Below, one piece after another: positions 42,841-51,740 of a DNA stretch of 64,000 nt; positions within the stretch are counted from its first letter, which is position 1; the number at the start of each line of letters is the position of its first letter. A model generated the notes under the pieces. That model saw nothing but the letters and a program-made list of their open reading frames with translations. It was not told the DNA's origin and made no database searches. Source of the stretch: JACVRW01 sp963814095 (lineage in GTDB: Bacteria; Actinomycetota; Thermoleophilia; Solirubrobacterales; Thermoleophilaceae). Where the stretch lies: positions 186,001 to 250,000 of the forward strand of contig CAWFBT010000006.1 of assembly GCA_963814095.1 (NCBI GenBank), in the 5' to 3' direction. The translations under genes and the position numbers were made by a program.

Positions 42841-44070
42841 CGCGCCGCGTCAGGTCGTCGTAGCTCTCGCGCCGCACCACGAGCCGGGCGTCGCCGTCCT
42901 TGCAGAAGACGACGGGCGGCCGGAGGACCGCGTTGTAGTTGTTGGCCATCGCGTGGCCGTAGGCGCCGGTGGCGGGGATCACGAGCACGTCGCCCAGGGC
43001 GCGGGGAGTCGAGCCGGACGTCGCGGACGAGGATGTCGCCGGACTCGCAGTGCATGCCCGCAACCGTGCAGAGCTCCTCGCCGCCGAAGCGGTCGGCGAT
43101 CTCGGCCTCGTAGCGCGCCCCGTACAGCATCGGACGCAGGTTGTCGGACATGCCGCCGTCGACGGCGACGTACGTGCGGACATCCGGGATGTCCTTGACG
43201 GTCCCGACCGTGTAGAGCGTCACGCCCGCGTTGCCGACGAGCGAGCGGCCCGGCTCGCACAGCACCGTGACACCCTCGGGCGCCCGCCGCATCAGCGCGT
43301 CGACGTAGTCCTCGATCGGCGGCGGCGAGTCGTCGTTCGTGTAGGCGATCGCGAGCCCGCCGCCGAGGTTGAGCGACGGCCAGTCGCCGAGGCCCGCGAG
43401 CACCTCGGTGAGCCGCTCGAACGCCTGCAGCTCGTGGACCTGCGAGCCGATGTGGGCGTGCAGCCCGAGCAGCTCGAGGCCGGCGTCGCGGCAGGCCTCG
43501 GACCGCGCGCGGCACGTCGGCCGAGCCGAAGCCGAACTTGGAGTCCTCCTGGCCGGTCTGGATGTAGGTGTGCGTGCTCGGCCGGATCCCGGGCGTCACG
43601 CGCACCATCGCCCGCACGCCGCGGCCGCGCAGCCGCTCGATCTCGTCGAACGAGTCGACGACGATGCAGCCGACACCCGCCTCGATCGCGTAGTCGAGGT
43701 CGGCCTGCAGACTTGTTGTTGCCGTGCATGTAGATGCGCGCCCGGCTCGACGCCGCCGGCGAGGGCGAGGTGTAGCTCTCCGCCGCTGGCCACGTCGACC
43801 GACAGGCCCTCGTCCGCGAACAGCCGGTAGACGGCCGTGCACGGGAACGCCTTGCTCGCGTAGATGACCTCGAAGCGATCAGTGCGCGACGCGGAACGCC
43901 TGCACGTAGGCACGCGCCCGCGCGCGCATGTCGTCCTCCGCGTAGACGTACGCGGGCGTGCCGAACTCACGCGCCAGCTCGACGACGTCGCAGCCGCCGA
44001 CCTCGAGCCGCCCGTGCTCGTTCAGACGCGAACCCGCTGGATATACGTGCGACACCCCTACCGCTGCCAT
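42833..44070 (-). CDS. lysA: Diaminopimelate decarboxylase, five frameshifts
   Basis: Fold III PLP decarboxylase; the whole protein is recoverable from successive frames. Pieces: VVELAREFGTPAYVYAEDDM; FEVIYASKAFPC (PLP lysine) and GLSVDVASGGELHLALAG; IYMHGNNKS; GCIVVDSFDEIERL; HTYIQTGQEDSKFGF; LGLHAHIGSQ; WPSLNLGGGLAIAYT; EPGRSLVGNAGVTLY; CTVAGMHCESGDILVRDV; ATGAYGHAMANNYN. Each break is repaired by removing one base, near 43891, 43745, 43711, 43501 and 43011. As LysA is needed for lysine, and its operon partners are intact, consensus errors are more likely than a dead gene. Makes L-lysine from meso-diaminopimelate. Confidence 0.85.
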
Positions 44071-44094
44071 GGTCGGCGGCGATTATGAAGGACG

Positions 44095-44732
44095 TCAGTT
44101 GGCGCGCGCGGACAGCGCGTCGACAGTCGAGCACATCGATGCGGCCGCGGCTGAGCTCGCAGCTCGCCACGCGATTGGGCGTCTCGTACGATCCTGTTGA
44201 CAGTCGCTCGCGACGTGCCGGCGAGCCCCGCGAGCTCCTCCTGTGTGAGCGGCACGACACCGCCCCCATCCCCGAACTCCACCAGCCGGCGCAGGACACG
44301 CCGGTCGGCCGGCTCGTGATGGGCCTCGACGAGCAGCTCGGAGAGCCGCCTCACGCGCAGCGCGAGTGCATGCGCCAGGATGTCGGCGACACCCGGGTGC
44401 TTCGCGCACAGAGCGTCGAAGTCGAGCTTGTGAATCGCGCGCGTCTCGCCGCCATCGAGCGCGAGGACGGTGGCGCTGCGGGGCGCCGTGTCGTCCAGCA
44501 GCGCGATCTCGCCGAAGGTCTCACCGGGCCGCATCATCGCGAGCATCACCGTGTCTCCCAGCCGCGTCCCAATGCACACGGCGAAGTACCCGGTGTGTAC
44601 GAGATGGAGCGTGTCGGCGGGATCGCCGCGATGGAAGACGACCTCGCGGCGGCCAAACGTCCGGCGCCGCGCGACCTGCAGCACTCGCCGGGCGTCCTCT
44701 TCGGGAATCCCGGCGAGGATCGCCCAATCCAT
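44095..44732 (-). CDS. Crp/Fnr-family regulator, frameshifted at the 3' end
   Basis: N-terminal cyclic-nucleotide-binding fold (VVFHRGDPADTLHLVHTGYFAV, FGEIALLDDTAPRSATVLA) and a C-terminal winged helix (PLTQEELAGLAGTSRATVNRIVRDAQSRGEL). After GEL, one surplus base near 44161 and one near 44130 must be removed to give ELELSRGRIDVLDVDALSARAN and a stop at 44095. Without them the frame runs into the start of lysA. It lies 25 bp upstream of lysA on the same strand; a role in controlling that operon is possible but unproven. Confidence 0.82.
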
Positions 44733-44775
44733 GGACCGACGTTAACGGACCTGCGAGGCCTGGCCACGCACGCAA

Positions 44776-44799
44776 ACGCCCCGGCGGCAGCCGGGGCGT
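44776..44799 (-). terminator. Strong G+C hairpin downstream of the tandem-repeat gene
   Basis: Perfect 10-bp arms ACGCCCCGGC and GCCGGGGCGT around GGCA, 28 nt past the stop of the minus-strand repeat protein and upstream of the Crp-type gene. No T tract. Very likely terminates the repeat-protein transcript. Confidence 0.7.
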
Positions 44800-44827
44800 G
44801 CGACCTGCGGGCGTCGGGTGCGACTCG

Positions 44828-45276
44828 CTAAGCGAGCTGCGCGGTGGTCTGGTTCATGCGCGCGGCGAACTGAGTGTGCGTCTCGCTCTGCCTGTTGAGC
44901 GCGTCGAGCTGGTAGTTGAGCGCCATGCCGCGAATGGTCGCGGCCATGGCGGCCGGGTCGTTGAGAGAGACGGTGTAGGTCGAGTGCGATCCGCCGATGG
45001 CCGCGGCGATCGCGGCCTCATCCTTGAACGCGACGGTCTGGGTCGAGTGCGATCCGCCGCCGACCGCCGCCGCGATCGCCGATTCGTCCTTGAACGCGTC
45101 CGTCGCGGTCGAGTGCGATCCGCTACCGACCGTCGCCGCGATCGCCGCCTCGTCCTTGAACGTGTCCGCCGGGACGACGGCGAGCCGGCGAGGGTGGAGG
45201 CGGACGCGCCGGCGGGCGCGACGAGCGCGGCAGCAACAGCGGCGAGGGCGGCGACGGGAATGCGCTGGAGGTTCAT
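44828..45276 (-). CDS. Secreted tandem-repeat protein (FKDEAAIAAAVGGGSHST), frameshifted
   Basis: The ATG at 45274-45276 opens a clear signal peptide (MNLQRIPVAALAAVAAALVA, then PAGASAS). Just after the cleavage region, near 45190, coding moves to another frame (RLAVVPADTFKDEAAIAATV). Three repeats of 21-22 residues follow, consensus AFKDE(A/S)AIAAAVGGGSHST-x-T, then a degenerate fourth (SLNDPAAMAATIRG). The tail is ALNYQLDALNRQSETHTQF. A helix-turn pattern with a Gly-Ser-His turn is likely. No known family. Single gene with its own terminator. Confidence 0.65.
44979..45173 (-). repeat. Three 63-66 bp tandem DNA repeats
   Basis: Units begin at 44979, 45042 and 45108, each with gtcgagtgcgatccgc at the start and tccttgaacg near the end. 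They encode the FKDEAAIAAAVGGGSHST units. The high identity at third codon positions indicates recent duplication or gene conversion. Confidence 0.85.
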
Positions 45277-45375
45277 GGCATCCACGGTCTCGCGTACGCG
45301 GCGGCCCCGTCGTGCGCACGCGCGACACTCGGAGTGTCAAGCCCGCGACACTTGCCGCTGCGAGACTCCGGCAGC

Positions 45376-46080
45376 GTGAAGCGAGCCTCGCCCGCGCCGC
45401 CGGAGCTCGGCACCCACGACGGCCTCTCGTACGCGCTGTTCCTGCCCGAGCGGCCCGCGCAGGTGGGCGTCGTGATCCTGCACGGCGCCGGCTCGGCCAA
45501 GGAGAGCCACTTCGACTTCGCGCGCGGCTGCCGTGACGAGAACATGGCGGCGCTCGCCTACGACGCGCGCGGGCACGGGCGCTCGGAGGGCGCCTTCGGA
45601 CCGGGCGCGATCGACGACGTGCTCGCGATGGCGGCGCTGCTGCGTCAACACGCGCCTCGCCTCGCGCTGCGCGGCTCCAGCATGGGCGGCTTCCAGGCGA
45701 TCCATGCCGCGGCGCGCGCCGACCCGGCCCTGAGCGCGGTCGTGGCGGTCTGTCCTGCGCCCGAGGAGATCCTGCTGCGCGGGTTGCGCTCCGGCGAGAT
45801 CCGGCGTTTCGAGTGCGACCTGCCGGCGACCGAGCTCTGGCTCGAGTCGATCGACATCTACGACGCGGCCGCGCGGCTCGGGCCGCAGACCGCGCTGTTG
45901 CTGCTGCACGCCCGCGGCGACGAGCAGATCCCCTACACGGTGAGCGAGGACCTGCATGCGCGGGCGCGCGAGCCCAAGCGCCTGCTGGTCCTCCCGGGCG
46001 GACACCACCGCTCGCTGCAGCACGATCTCGAGCTGCAGGGCGTGAGCCGTCGCTTCATCCGCTCCGCGGCTGCGAGCTAG
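45376..46080 (+). CDS. Alpha/beta hydrolase
   Basis: 234 aa from GTG 45376; an in-frame GTG at 45334 is the alternative. HGAGSAKESHFDFARG near the N-terminus is the oxyanion region, LRGSSMGGFQAIHAAA the nucleophile elbow (G-x-S-x-G), LLHARGDEQIPY supplies the acid and GGHHRSLQHD the catalytic histidine. The HGxGxxK start resembles the dienelactone hydrolase/serine aminopeptidase-like group. Substrate unknown. Confidence 0.85.
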   Translation: MKRASPAPPELGTHDGLSYALFLPERPAQVGVVILHGAGSAKESHFDFARGCRDENMAALAYDARGHGRSEGAFGPGAIDDVLAMAALLRQHAPRLALRGSSMGGFQAIHAAARADPALSAVVAVCPAPEEILLRGLRSGEIRRFECDLPATELWLESIDIYDAAARLGPQTALLLLHARGDEQIPYTVSEDLHARAREPKRLLVLPGGHHRSLQHDLELQGVSRRFIRSAAAS

Positions 46081-46784
46081 GGGAGCAGGCCGTTCACGGT
46101 GCGGCCGGTGTCCTCGACGACCTTCCCTACTCCCTGCCCGGCCTCGTCCAGCGCCTCGCCGGCCGTCTCGCCCGTGCCGCTGACCGTCTCGCCGAGGCCC
46201 GGCGAGACGCCGCCGACCGCGTCGCCGAGGCCGCCTGTGGCTCCCTCCACGGTGTCACCGAGCCCGCCCGTCGTGTCCTCGACCGTGTCGCCGAGCCCAC
46301 CGGTCGCCTGCTCGACCGTGTTGCCGAGATCCGGCGCCGCGGGCGTCTGCGTGCGCCTTCCCCCGCCCCCGCCTCCGCCCCCACTGCTCTGCCGTGTTTC
46401 GCCCGCGCCGGAGGCCGGCTGACCGGGCGCCGGGCCGGAGCGGGGGCCATCGCCAGTCGCCCGGACCGGCCCGCTCGTGCTCGACTGCTGCGCGCGGCGG
46501 ATGTTCCCGCTGCGGTCGCGTCGGGCCGGGCGCTGCCGGCTGGCGACGGCGCGCCGATCGCCGGCGCTCCCTGCGCGCCTCGCGGTCGCGTCTCGCCCGG
46601 AGGGTGCCGTCGCGCGCTCCGCCCGGTTCTTCACGACCACCCGGTCGAGCCCGTCGGCGGAGGCCCCACCGGGCCAGCCCTGGAAGGCCACGAGCGCGCT
46701 GCCGACGGCAAGCAGCAGCAAGAAGCAGCCGATGAGAATGCCGGTTGTGCCGAGCCCGGCGAGGTAGGCCTTCCTAGCCCTCAT
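46077..46784 (-). CDS. Membrane-anchored Gly-rich repeat protein
   Basis: 235 aa from ATG 46782-46784. One N-terminal helix (LAGLGTTGILIGCFLLLLAV, then GSALVAF), an Arg/Ala/Ser-rich middle (RRAGSAGDRRAVASRQRPARR), a poly-Gly stretch and a C-terminal array of an 11-residue unit GGLGDTVE(G/D)(A/T)T, about five copies with the last diverged. No recognised family. The frame is open further upstream, antisense to the ABC permease, but the ATG fits the membrane helix. Overlaps the convergent hydrolase by 4 bp. Confidence 0.65.
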   Translation of the reverse strand: MRARKAYLAGLGTTGILIGCFLLLLAVGSALVAFQGWPGGASADGLDRVVVKNRAERATAPSGRDATARRAGSAGDRRAVASRQRPARRDRSGNIRRAQQSSTSGPVRATGDGPRSGPAPGQPASGAGETRQSSGGGGGGGGRRTQTPAAPDLGNTVEQATGGLGDTVEDTTGGLGDTVEGATGGLGDAVGGVSPGLGETVSGTGETAGEALDEAGQGVGKVVEDTGRTVNGLLP

Positions 46785-46821
46785 GAGGTGGGGCGAACCT
46801 ACCCATCGGTGAGTACCGCCC

Positions 46822-46850
46822 AAACGAGAGAGTGAGAATGATTCTCGTTT
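46822..46850. promoter_or_regulatory. Zur/Fur-type operator
   Basis: Inner palindrome GAGAAT-G-ATTCTC (46834-46846) inside a wider pair AAACGAGA (46822-46829) / TCTCGTTT (46843-46850). This is the form of Fur-superfamily boxes (compare the actinobacterial Zur box with AATGATT-like core). It ends 12 nt before the GTG of the metal transporter operon, so repression by zinc (Zur) or another metal regulator of the family is expected. Confidence 0.65.
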
Positions 46851-46862
46851 AGGCTGTGGCCG

Positions 46863-47666
46863 GTGCCGTCGCCCCTTGATTTCGCCGATCTGCCCTTCCT
46901 GCGCGACGCGCTCCTCGAGCTGGTCCTGCTGGGCATCGCGGGCGGGATCCTCGGCGCCTGGATCGTGCTGCGGCGACTCGCCTTCTTCTCGCATGCGGTC
47001 GGCTCCGCCACCTTCCCGGGGCTGGTCGCCGCGGATGCCTCGGGCGTCAGCCCGACCCTGGCGGGCGTCGCGGTGGCGCTCGGCTACGCGGGCGGCGTCG
47101 AGCGCGCCGGCCGCGCGGGACGCGAGCCGAGCGAGGCCACGGCGCTGCTGCTCGTCGCCTGCCTCGCGGGCGGCGTCGTGCTCGCGAGCGACGTGTTCGA
47201 GTCTGGCGCCGCGGTCGACCGGCTGCTGTTCGGGACCCTGCTCGGCCTGGAGGGCATCGACCTCGCGCTCTCGGCGGCCGCGGCGGCGCTGGCGACGATC
47301 GCGACGCTCACGCTCGGCCGGGCCTGGGCGGCGCTGACCTTCGACCCCGAGTCCGCTGGGACCCTGGGCCTGCCCGCCGGAGTGGCCGACTTCCTGCTGC
47401 TGGCACTGGTCGCCGTGGCCGCGGTGGCAGCGATCCCGGCCGTCGGCGTCCTGCTCGTGACCGCGATCTACGTACTGCCCGCGGCCGCCGCGCGGCTCGT
47501 GGCGGGGAGCGTGCCCGCGCTGATCGGGTGGGCGCTCGCTCTGGCGCTCGCGGAAGGGGTCCTCGGTCTCTATCTCGCCTACTGGCTCGACGTCCCGCCC
47601 GGCCCGCCCGTCGCCCTGCTGGGCGCCGCGACCTACCTCGTCATGTCGCTGGTGACCCGGCGATGA
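46863..47666 (+). CDS. Metal ABC transporter permease (ZnuB-like)
   Basis: 267 aa from GTG 46863, 12 nt after the operator. ABC-3 family permease with the conserved opening LLGIAGGILGAWIVLRRLAFFSHAVGSA and about seven to eight hydrophobic helices. Imports zinc or manganese. Stop overlaps the ATPase start (ATGA). Gene order is permease-ATPase-permease, with no substrate-binding protein gene in the cluster. Confidence 0.88.
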   Translation: MPSPLDFADLPFLRDALLELVLLGIAGGILGAWIVLRRLAFFSHAVGSATFPGLVAADASGVSPTLAGVAVALGYAGGVERAGRAGREPSEATALLLVACLAGGVVLASDVFESGAAVDRLLFGTLLGLEGIDLALSAAAAALATIATLTLGRAWAALTFDPESAGTLGLPAGVADFLLLALVAVAAVAAIPAVGVLLVTAIYVLPAAAARLVAGSVPALIGWALALALAEGVLGLYLAYWLDVPPGPPVALLGAATYLVMSLVTRR

Positions 47667-48412
47667 GCGCACTGCGCGTCGAGGGGCTCAGCGCCGGCTA
47701 CGGCGGCCCGCCGGTGCTGCGCGACGTGAGCTTCGAGGCAGAGCCGGGCGAGACCGTCTGCGTGCTCGGCCCCAACGGGGGCGGCAAGACGACGCTCTTC
47801 CGCGTCCTGCTGGGCGAGCTCGAGCCGCAGGCCGGCCGCGTGGCCGGCCCCAGCCGCCCGGCGTACGTAGCTCAGACCGAGCGCACCCGGCTCGACTTCC
47901 CCGTGTCGGCCCTCGACGTCGCGCTGATGGGGACGCTCGCGCGCGGGCGCTGGTGGCTGCCGCCGCGCGGCGCCGACCGGAGCGCTGCCGCCGCTGCGCT
48001 CGAGCGCGTCGGGCTCGCCGACCGGGCGGACACGCGCTTCGGCGAGCTCTCGGGCGGCCAGCGCCAGCGGGCGCTGCTCGCGCGCGCACTCGTGCAGGAC
48101 GCTCGCCTGCTGCTGCTCGACGAGCCGCTGTCCGGTGTCGACCCGGCGAGCGCCGCGTCGATCGCCCGGGTATTCGAAGAGCTGCGCGCCGAAGGCCGCA
48201 CGCTGCTCGTATCGAGCCACGACGTCGAGAGCGCGCGCACCTTCGACAGCGTCCTCTGCCTGCACGGCCGCCAGGTGGCCTTCGGCCCGCCGGCCGAGGT
48301 CCTCGACCGGAGCACGCTCGAGGCCACCTACGGCAGCGAGATGATCGTGCTCGAAGAGGGCGGGGCCAAGCGCGCCGTGACGGTCCACCACCACGAGCAC
48401 GGCGACCACTGA
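47663..48412 (+). CDS. Metal ABC transporter ATPase (ZnuC-like)
   Basis: 249 aa. Walker A GPNGGGKTTLF, signature LSGGQRQRALLARAL, Walker B LLLLDEPLSGVD, H-loop SSHDVE. A His-rich C-terminus (VTVHHHEHGDH) may sense or bind zinc. Lies between the two permeases of the Zur-boxed operon. Confidence 0.92.
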   Translation: MSALRVEGLSAGYGGPPVLRDVSFEAEPGETVCVLGPNGGGKTTLFRVLLGELEPQAGRVAGPSRPAYVAQTERTRLDFPVSALDVALMGTLARGRWWLPPRGADRSAAAAALERVGLADRADTRFGELSGGQRQRALLARALVQDARLLLLDEPLSGVDPASAASIARVFEELRAEGRTLLVSSHDVESARTFDSVLCLHGRQVAFGPPAEVLDRSTLEATYGSEMIVLEEGGAKRAVTVHHHEHGDH

Positions 48413-48413
48413 G

Positions 48414-49292
48414 ATGGAGGTGCTCGACTTCCTGCTCGAGCCGGTCCAATCCGGCATCGGCCGGCGCGCGTTGCTCGAGATCGCGCTGATCGGCGCGTTC
48501 TGCGGCGCGCTGGGGTTCTGGGTCGTGACCGAGCGGCTCGCCTACAGCGCCGAGTCGCTCGCCCACGGGCTGCTGCCGGGGCTCGTGCTCGCGACGATCG
48601 CGGGCACACCGCTGCTGCTCGGTGCCGCGGGTGGCGCGCTCACCGCCGCCGCGCTGCTCGCGCTTGCGGCGCGCGACGAGCGGATCGGGGCCGACGCCGG
48701 CACGGCCGTGGCCGTGACCGGCCTGGTGGGTCTGGGTGCGCTGCTCGCTTTCACCCCGGAGAGCCCGACGCGACTCGAGGAGCTGCTCTTCGGTGACCCG
48801 CTGGGGGTGACGAACGGCGATCTCATCGCCGCCGCTCTCCTGCTCGCAGCCGGGGGCGCAACGCTAGCGGCCCTCCACCGTCCGCTCGCGGCGGTGGCTT
48901 TCGACAGCGCGGGCGCGGCCCAGCTCGGCGTGCGCCCGGCGCTGCTGCGACTCGCGCTGCTGGCACTGCTCGCGCTCGCCGTCGCCGTCGCCGTTCAGGG
49001 GCTCGGCGCGCTGCTCGTGCTCGCCGTGCTCGTGGCGCCGCCCGTGGCGGTGCGCCGGCACGCGGGCACGCCCGGCAGGGCGATGCTCGCCGGCGCCGCG
49101 CTGGCGGTGCTGGCCGGCGCGGTCGGCATCGAGATCTCCTTCCACGCCGGCAGCGCTGCGGGCGCCTCGGTGGCGCTGGCGCTGTGCGCGGCGGCGGCGC
49201 TCGGCGCCGCGCTCCCTACGCGGGCGCGACGCGCGGGGCGTCCCGGCGCGCCAGCACGAGCGCCGCGCCGAACGCCAGCAGCGCCAGGCTGA
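48414..49292 (+). CDS. Second metal ABC transporter permease
   Basis: 292 aa. ABC-3 family: ALIGAFCGALGFWVVTERLAYSAESLAHGLLPG is the conserved opening, and LLVLAVLVAPPVAV lies near the end. It starts 2 bp after the ATPase stop. Two different permeases suggest a heterodimeric channel. The last ~25 residues overlap the convergent lgt gene by 77 bp and are unlike the family, so the true end is probably near 49215. Confidence 0.85.
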   Translation: MEVLDFLLEPVQSGIGRRALLEIALIGAFCGALGFWVVTERLAYSAESLAHGLLPGLVLATIAGTPLLLGAAGGALTAAALLALAARDERIGADAGTAVAVTGLVGLGALLAFTPESPTRLEELLFGDPLGVTNGDLIAAALLLAAGGATLAALHRPLAAVAFDSAGAAQLGVRPALLRLALLALLALAVAVAVQGLGALLVLAVLVAPPVAVRRHAGTPGRAMLAGAALAVLAGAVGIEISFHAGSAAGASVALALCAAAALGAALPTRARRAGRPGAPARAPRRTPAAPG

Positions 49293-49968
49293 TCAGCTGC
49301 GGCTGCGTGAGGCCGGCGACCACCGAGTCGTTGCGGCGCACGAGCTCGACGAGGAAGCGCTCGCCGCCCGCGAAGATCAGGTAGAGCCCGAACAGGACGC
49401 CGGGTGCGAAGCGATCGCGCAGGTGCCAGAGCACGAGCGCCCCGATGCCCACTGCGACCGTCTCGTACACGGGCGTCGGGTGCACCTCCTCGGTCGTCGG
49501 CACAGTGCCCTCCGGATAGGCCATCGCCCAGGGCAGGTCGGACTCGACGCCGTAGTCGCCGTCGCCCGAAAGCTGGCACCCGATCCGGCCGATCGCGTAG
49601 CCGACGAAGAGCGGCACGCAGACGGCGTCGCACATCTGCCAGGTCAGCCAGCCTCGCCAGTAGGCCCAGATGATCACGCCGAGCGCGCCACCCACGAGAC
49701 CTCCGAACCAGACCAGCCCCGAGCCGGAGAAGATGTTGCCGAGCAGGTCGTTCGAGACCTCGTCCCAGTTCTGGATCAGGTAGTCGACGCGCGACCCGAC
49801 GAGGCCGCCGATGAGCGACGCGAAGATGATCTCGTAGGCCCAATCGCGGGACTTGCCGAGCTCGCGCAGCCGGCGGGCTGTGATCGCGCCGGCGGCCAGG
49901 AAACCGAAGGCGAAGCAGATGCCGAACGTCTGCAGGTCAAGCGGGCCGATGTGGATCTCCGGCTGCAC
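49216..49968 (-). CDS. lgt: Prolipoprotein diacylglyceryl transferase
   Basis: 250 aa from GTG 49966-49968. Seven-helix enzyme that adds diacylglycerol to lipobox cysteines. Lgt signature AIGRIGCQLSGDGDYG with the invariant Arg, and GERFLVELVRRND near the C-terminus; HPTPVYE also matches. It would modify the lipoproteins seen at 20 and 62 kb. Confidence 0.95.
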   Translation of the reverse strand: MQPEIHIGPLDLQTFGICFAFGFLAAGAITARRLRELGKSRDWAYEIIFASLIGGLVGSRVDYLIQNWDEVSNDLLGNIFSGSGLVWFGGLVGGALGVIIWAYWRGWLTWQMCDAVCVPLFVGYAIGRIGCQLSGDGDYGVESDLPWAMAYPEGTVPTTEEVHPTPVYETVAVGIGALVLWHLRDRFAPGVLFGLYLIFAGGERFLVELVRRNDSVVAGLTQPQLISLALLAFGAALVLARRDAPRVAPA

Positions 49969-50007
49969 CAGGGCGGCAGGCTAGCGAGGGGCCGGTGCTC
50001 CCCTACC

Positions 50008-51718
50008 ATGCCATCAGTGCGACGGGCGCTGCTGGCCATTTTTGTCTGTGCGGCGCCGCTGGCGCCGGCAGCAGCCGAGGCATCCGACGCGGTCGATGAC
50101 CGCGTGGCGCTGCGCGAGGTCGTGAGCCGCCAGGCGCGCGCCGCCGGCGGCGCCCCGCTGCCGCTGCCGCTCGGCGGGGAACGCGGGGCCCCGAAGGCGG
50201 CCGCCGCAGTCGCAGCTCGGGAGCGGCCCGCGCGCGTCCTGGTGGGAGTTCGCTCGCACTCCGACGTGCCGGCCATCGCCGCGAAGCTGCGCCGGCTCGG
50301 TGCCGCGCCCGAGGCGTTCGAGACGATCGGCGTGCTCGCTGTCCGCGCCCCCTCGGGCTCCGCGCTCGTCGCCGCTCTGCGTGGCGACCGGCGCGTGGCG
50401 TACGTCGAGCCTGACCGCACGCTGCACGCCGCCGTCGACCCCTTCGACGCGGTCGATCCCGCCACCGGGATCAAGTTCACCTGGTTCTACGACGACGTCC
50501 ACGCGGCCGAGGCACTCGCCGCCGCCGGCGGCGGCTCGCAGCGCACGATCTCCGTCATCGACACGGGTGTCGACATGAGCCACCCCGAGCTCGCGGGACG
50601 GATCGCACGCAGCTTCGACACGCGCGCACGCAACGCCGACGTGAACGACCTCGTCGGCCACGGCACCTTCGTCAGCGGGCTGATCGCCGCGATCGACGGC
50701 AACGGAGTCGGCGGAAAGGGCGTGGCGGGCTCCACGCGGCTGGTGGCCGTACGCGCCTCGCGCGACGGCAGCTTCACCGTCAGCGATCTGATCCGGGGAA
50801 TCGAGTTCTCGATCCGTTCCGGAGCCGATGTCATCAACATGAGCCTGGCCGGACGGGGTTTCACCCGCAGTCAGGCGCGCGTGCTCGCGGCGGCCTTCTT
50901 CAACGACGTGCTGCCGGTGGCGGCCTCCGGCAACAACGGGCTGGCCGGCAACCCGATGGAGTTCCCGGCGGCGGCCCTCGGGGGCAGCCGCGGCGACACG
51001 GGCATCGGCCTCTCGGTCAGCGCCACCAGGCCCGACGGCGCCGTAGCGCCCTTCTCGACCCACAACGAGTTCGTCAGCATCGCCGCGCCCGGCGCCGGGC
51101 CGGCCGGCTGCGCGGCGGGCGTCCTGTCGACCCTGCCCGCCCACAGCTCAGACCGCCTGGGACGACCCGCTGTCGTGCTCGCGCATCTTCCCGATGCCGG
51201 AGGGGCGCTACGCCTACGCGGAGGGCACGAGCTTCTCGGCACCGATCGTCTCGGGCATCGCCGCGCTCGTCTGGCAGGTCGAGCCGCGGCTTGCCTCCGA
51301 GCAGGTCGCCGCGGTGATGACCCGCTCCGCGCGCCAGACGATCGAGAGCGGCTGGAACGAGTTCACGGGGGCCGGCGTAGTCGACGGTGCCGCCGCGACG
51401 GCGCTCGCGCGCCGCTTCGACGTGACCGCCCCCACCCCGCGCGGCGACGCGCGCCGGGTGGGCGACACCGTGCGCGTGCGCATCCGAAAGGTCACGGATC
51501 GCACCGAGACGGGCCGCGGGCTGGCCGGCGGGGTCAGGTACCGCCTGATCGTCTCGCGCGACGGCGGCCGGAGCTTCGACAGCCTCACCCGCGCCCGGCG
51601 GAGTCCGATTTCGAGGGACGTGCGCCTGCGCGGCACGCGCGCCAACGTGCTGATCGCGAGCGCCTGCGACCACAACGGCAACTGCGGCATCAAGCGGCTC
51701 GGGCGCTTCCGGCCCTAG
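50008..51718 (+). CDS. Subtilisin-family serine protease, frameshifted once
   Basis: About 569 aa from ATG 50008, with a signal peptide (ALLAIFVCAAPLAPAAAEA). Then an inhibitor I9-like propeptide (LVGVRSHSDVPAIAAKL to VAYVEPDRTLHA). The S8 domain has Asp in VIDTGVDMSHPEL, His in GHGTFVSGLIAA, Asn in ASGNNGLAG and Ser in EGTSFSAPIVSG. One surplus C at about 51155 separates the Ser part: SSD then AWDDPLSCSRIFPMPEGRY in the next frame. The C-terminus is a beta-rich extension ending HNGNCGIKRLGRFRP. Secreted protease. Confidence 0.88.
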
Positions 51719-51740
51719 TCCGCCTTGGTGCGCGGCGCGC

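Noticed and set aside
42660..43403. Genuine separate genes for the lysA fragments
   Set aside because: Each fragment holds a consecutive part of one decarboxylase and no ribosome site precedes the pieces.
44979..45173. CRISPR-like array from regularly spaced repeats
   Set aside because: Units are in-frame coding repeats of a signal-peptide protein; there are no unique spacers and no cas genes.
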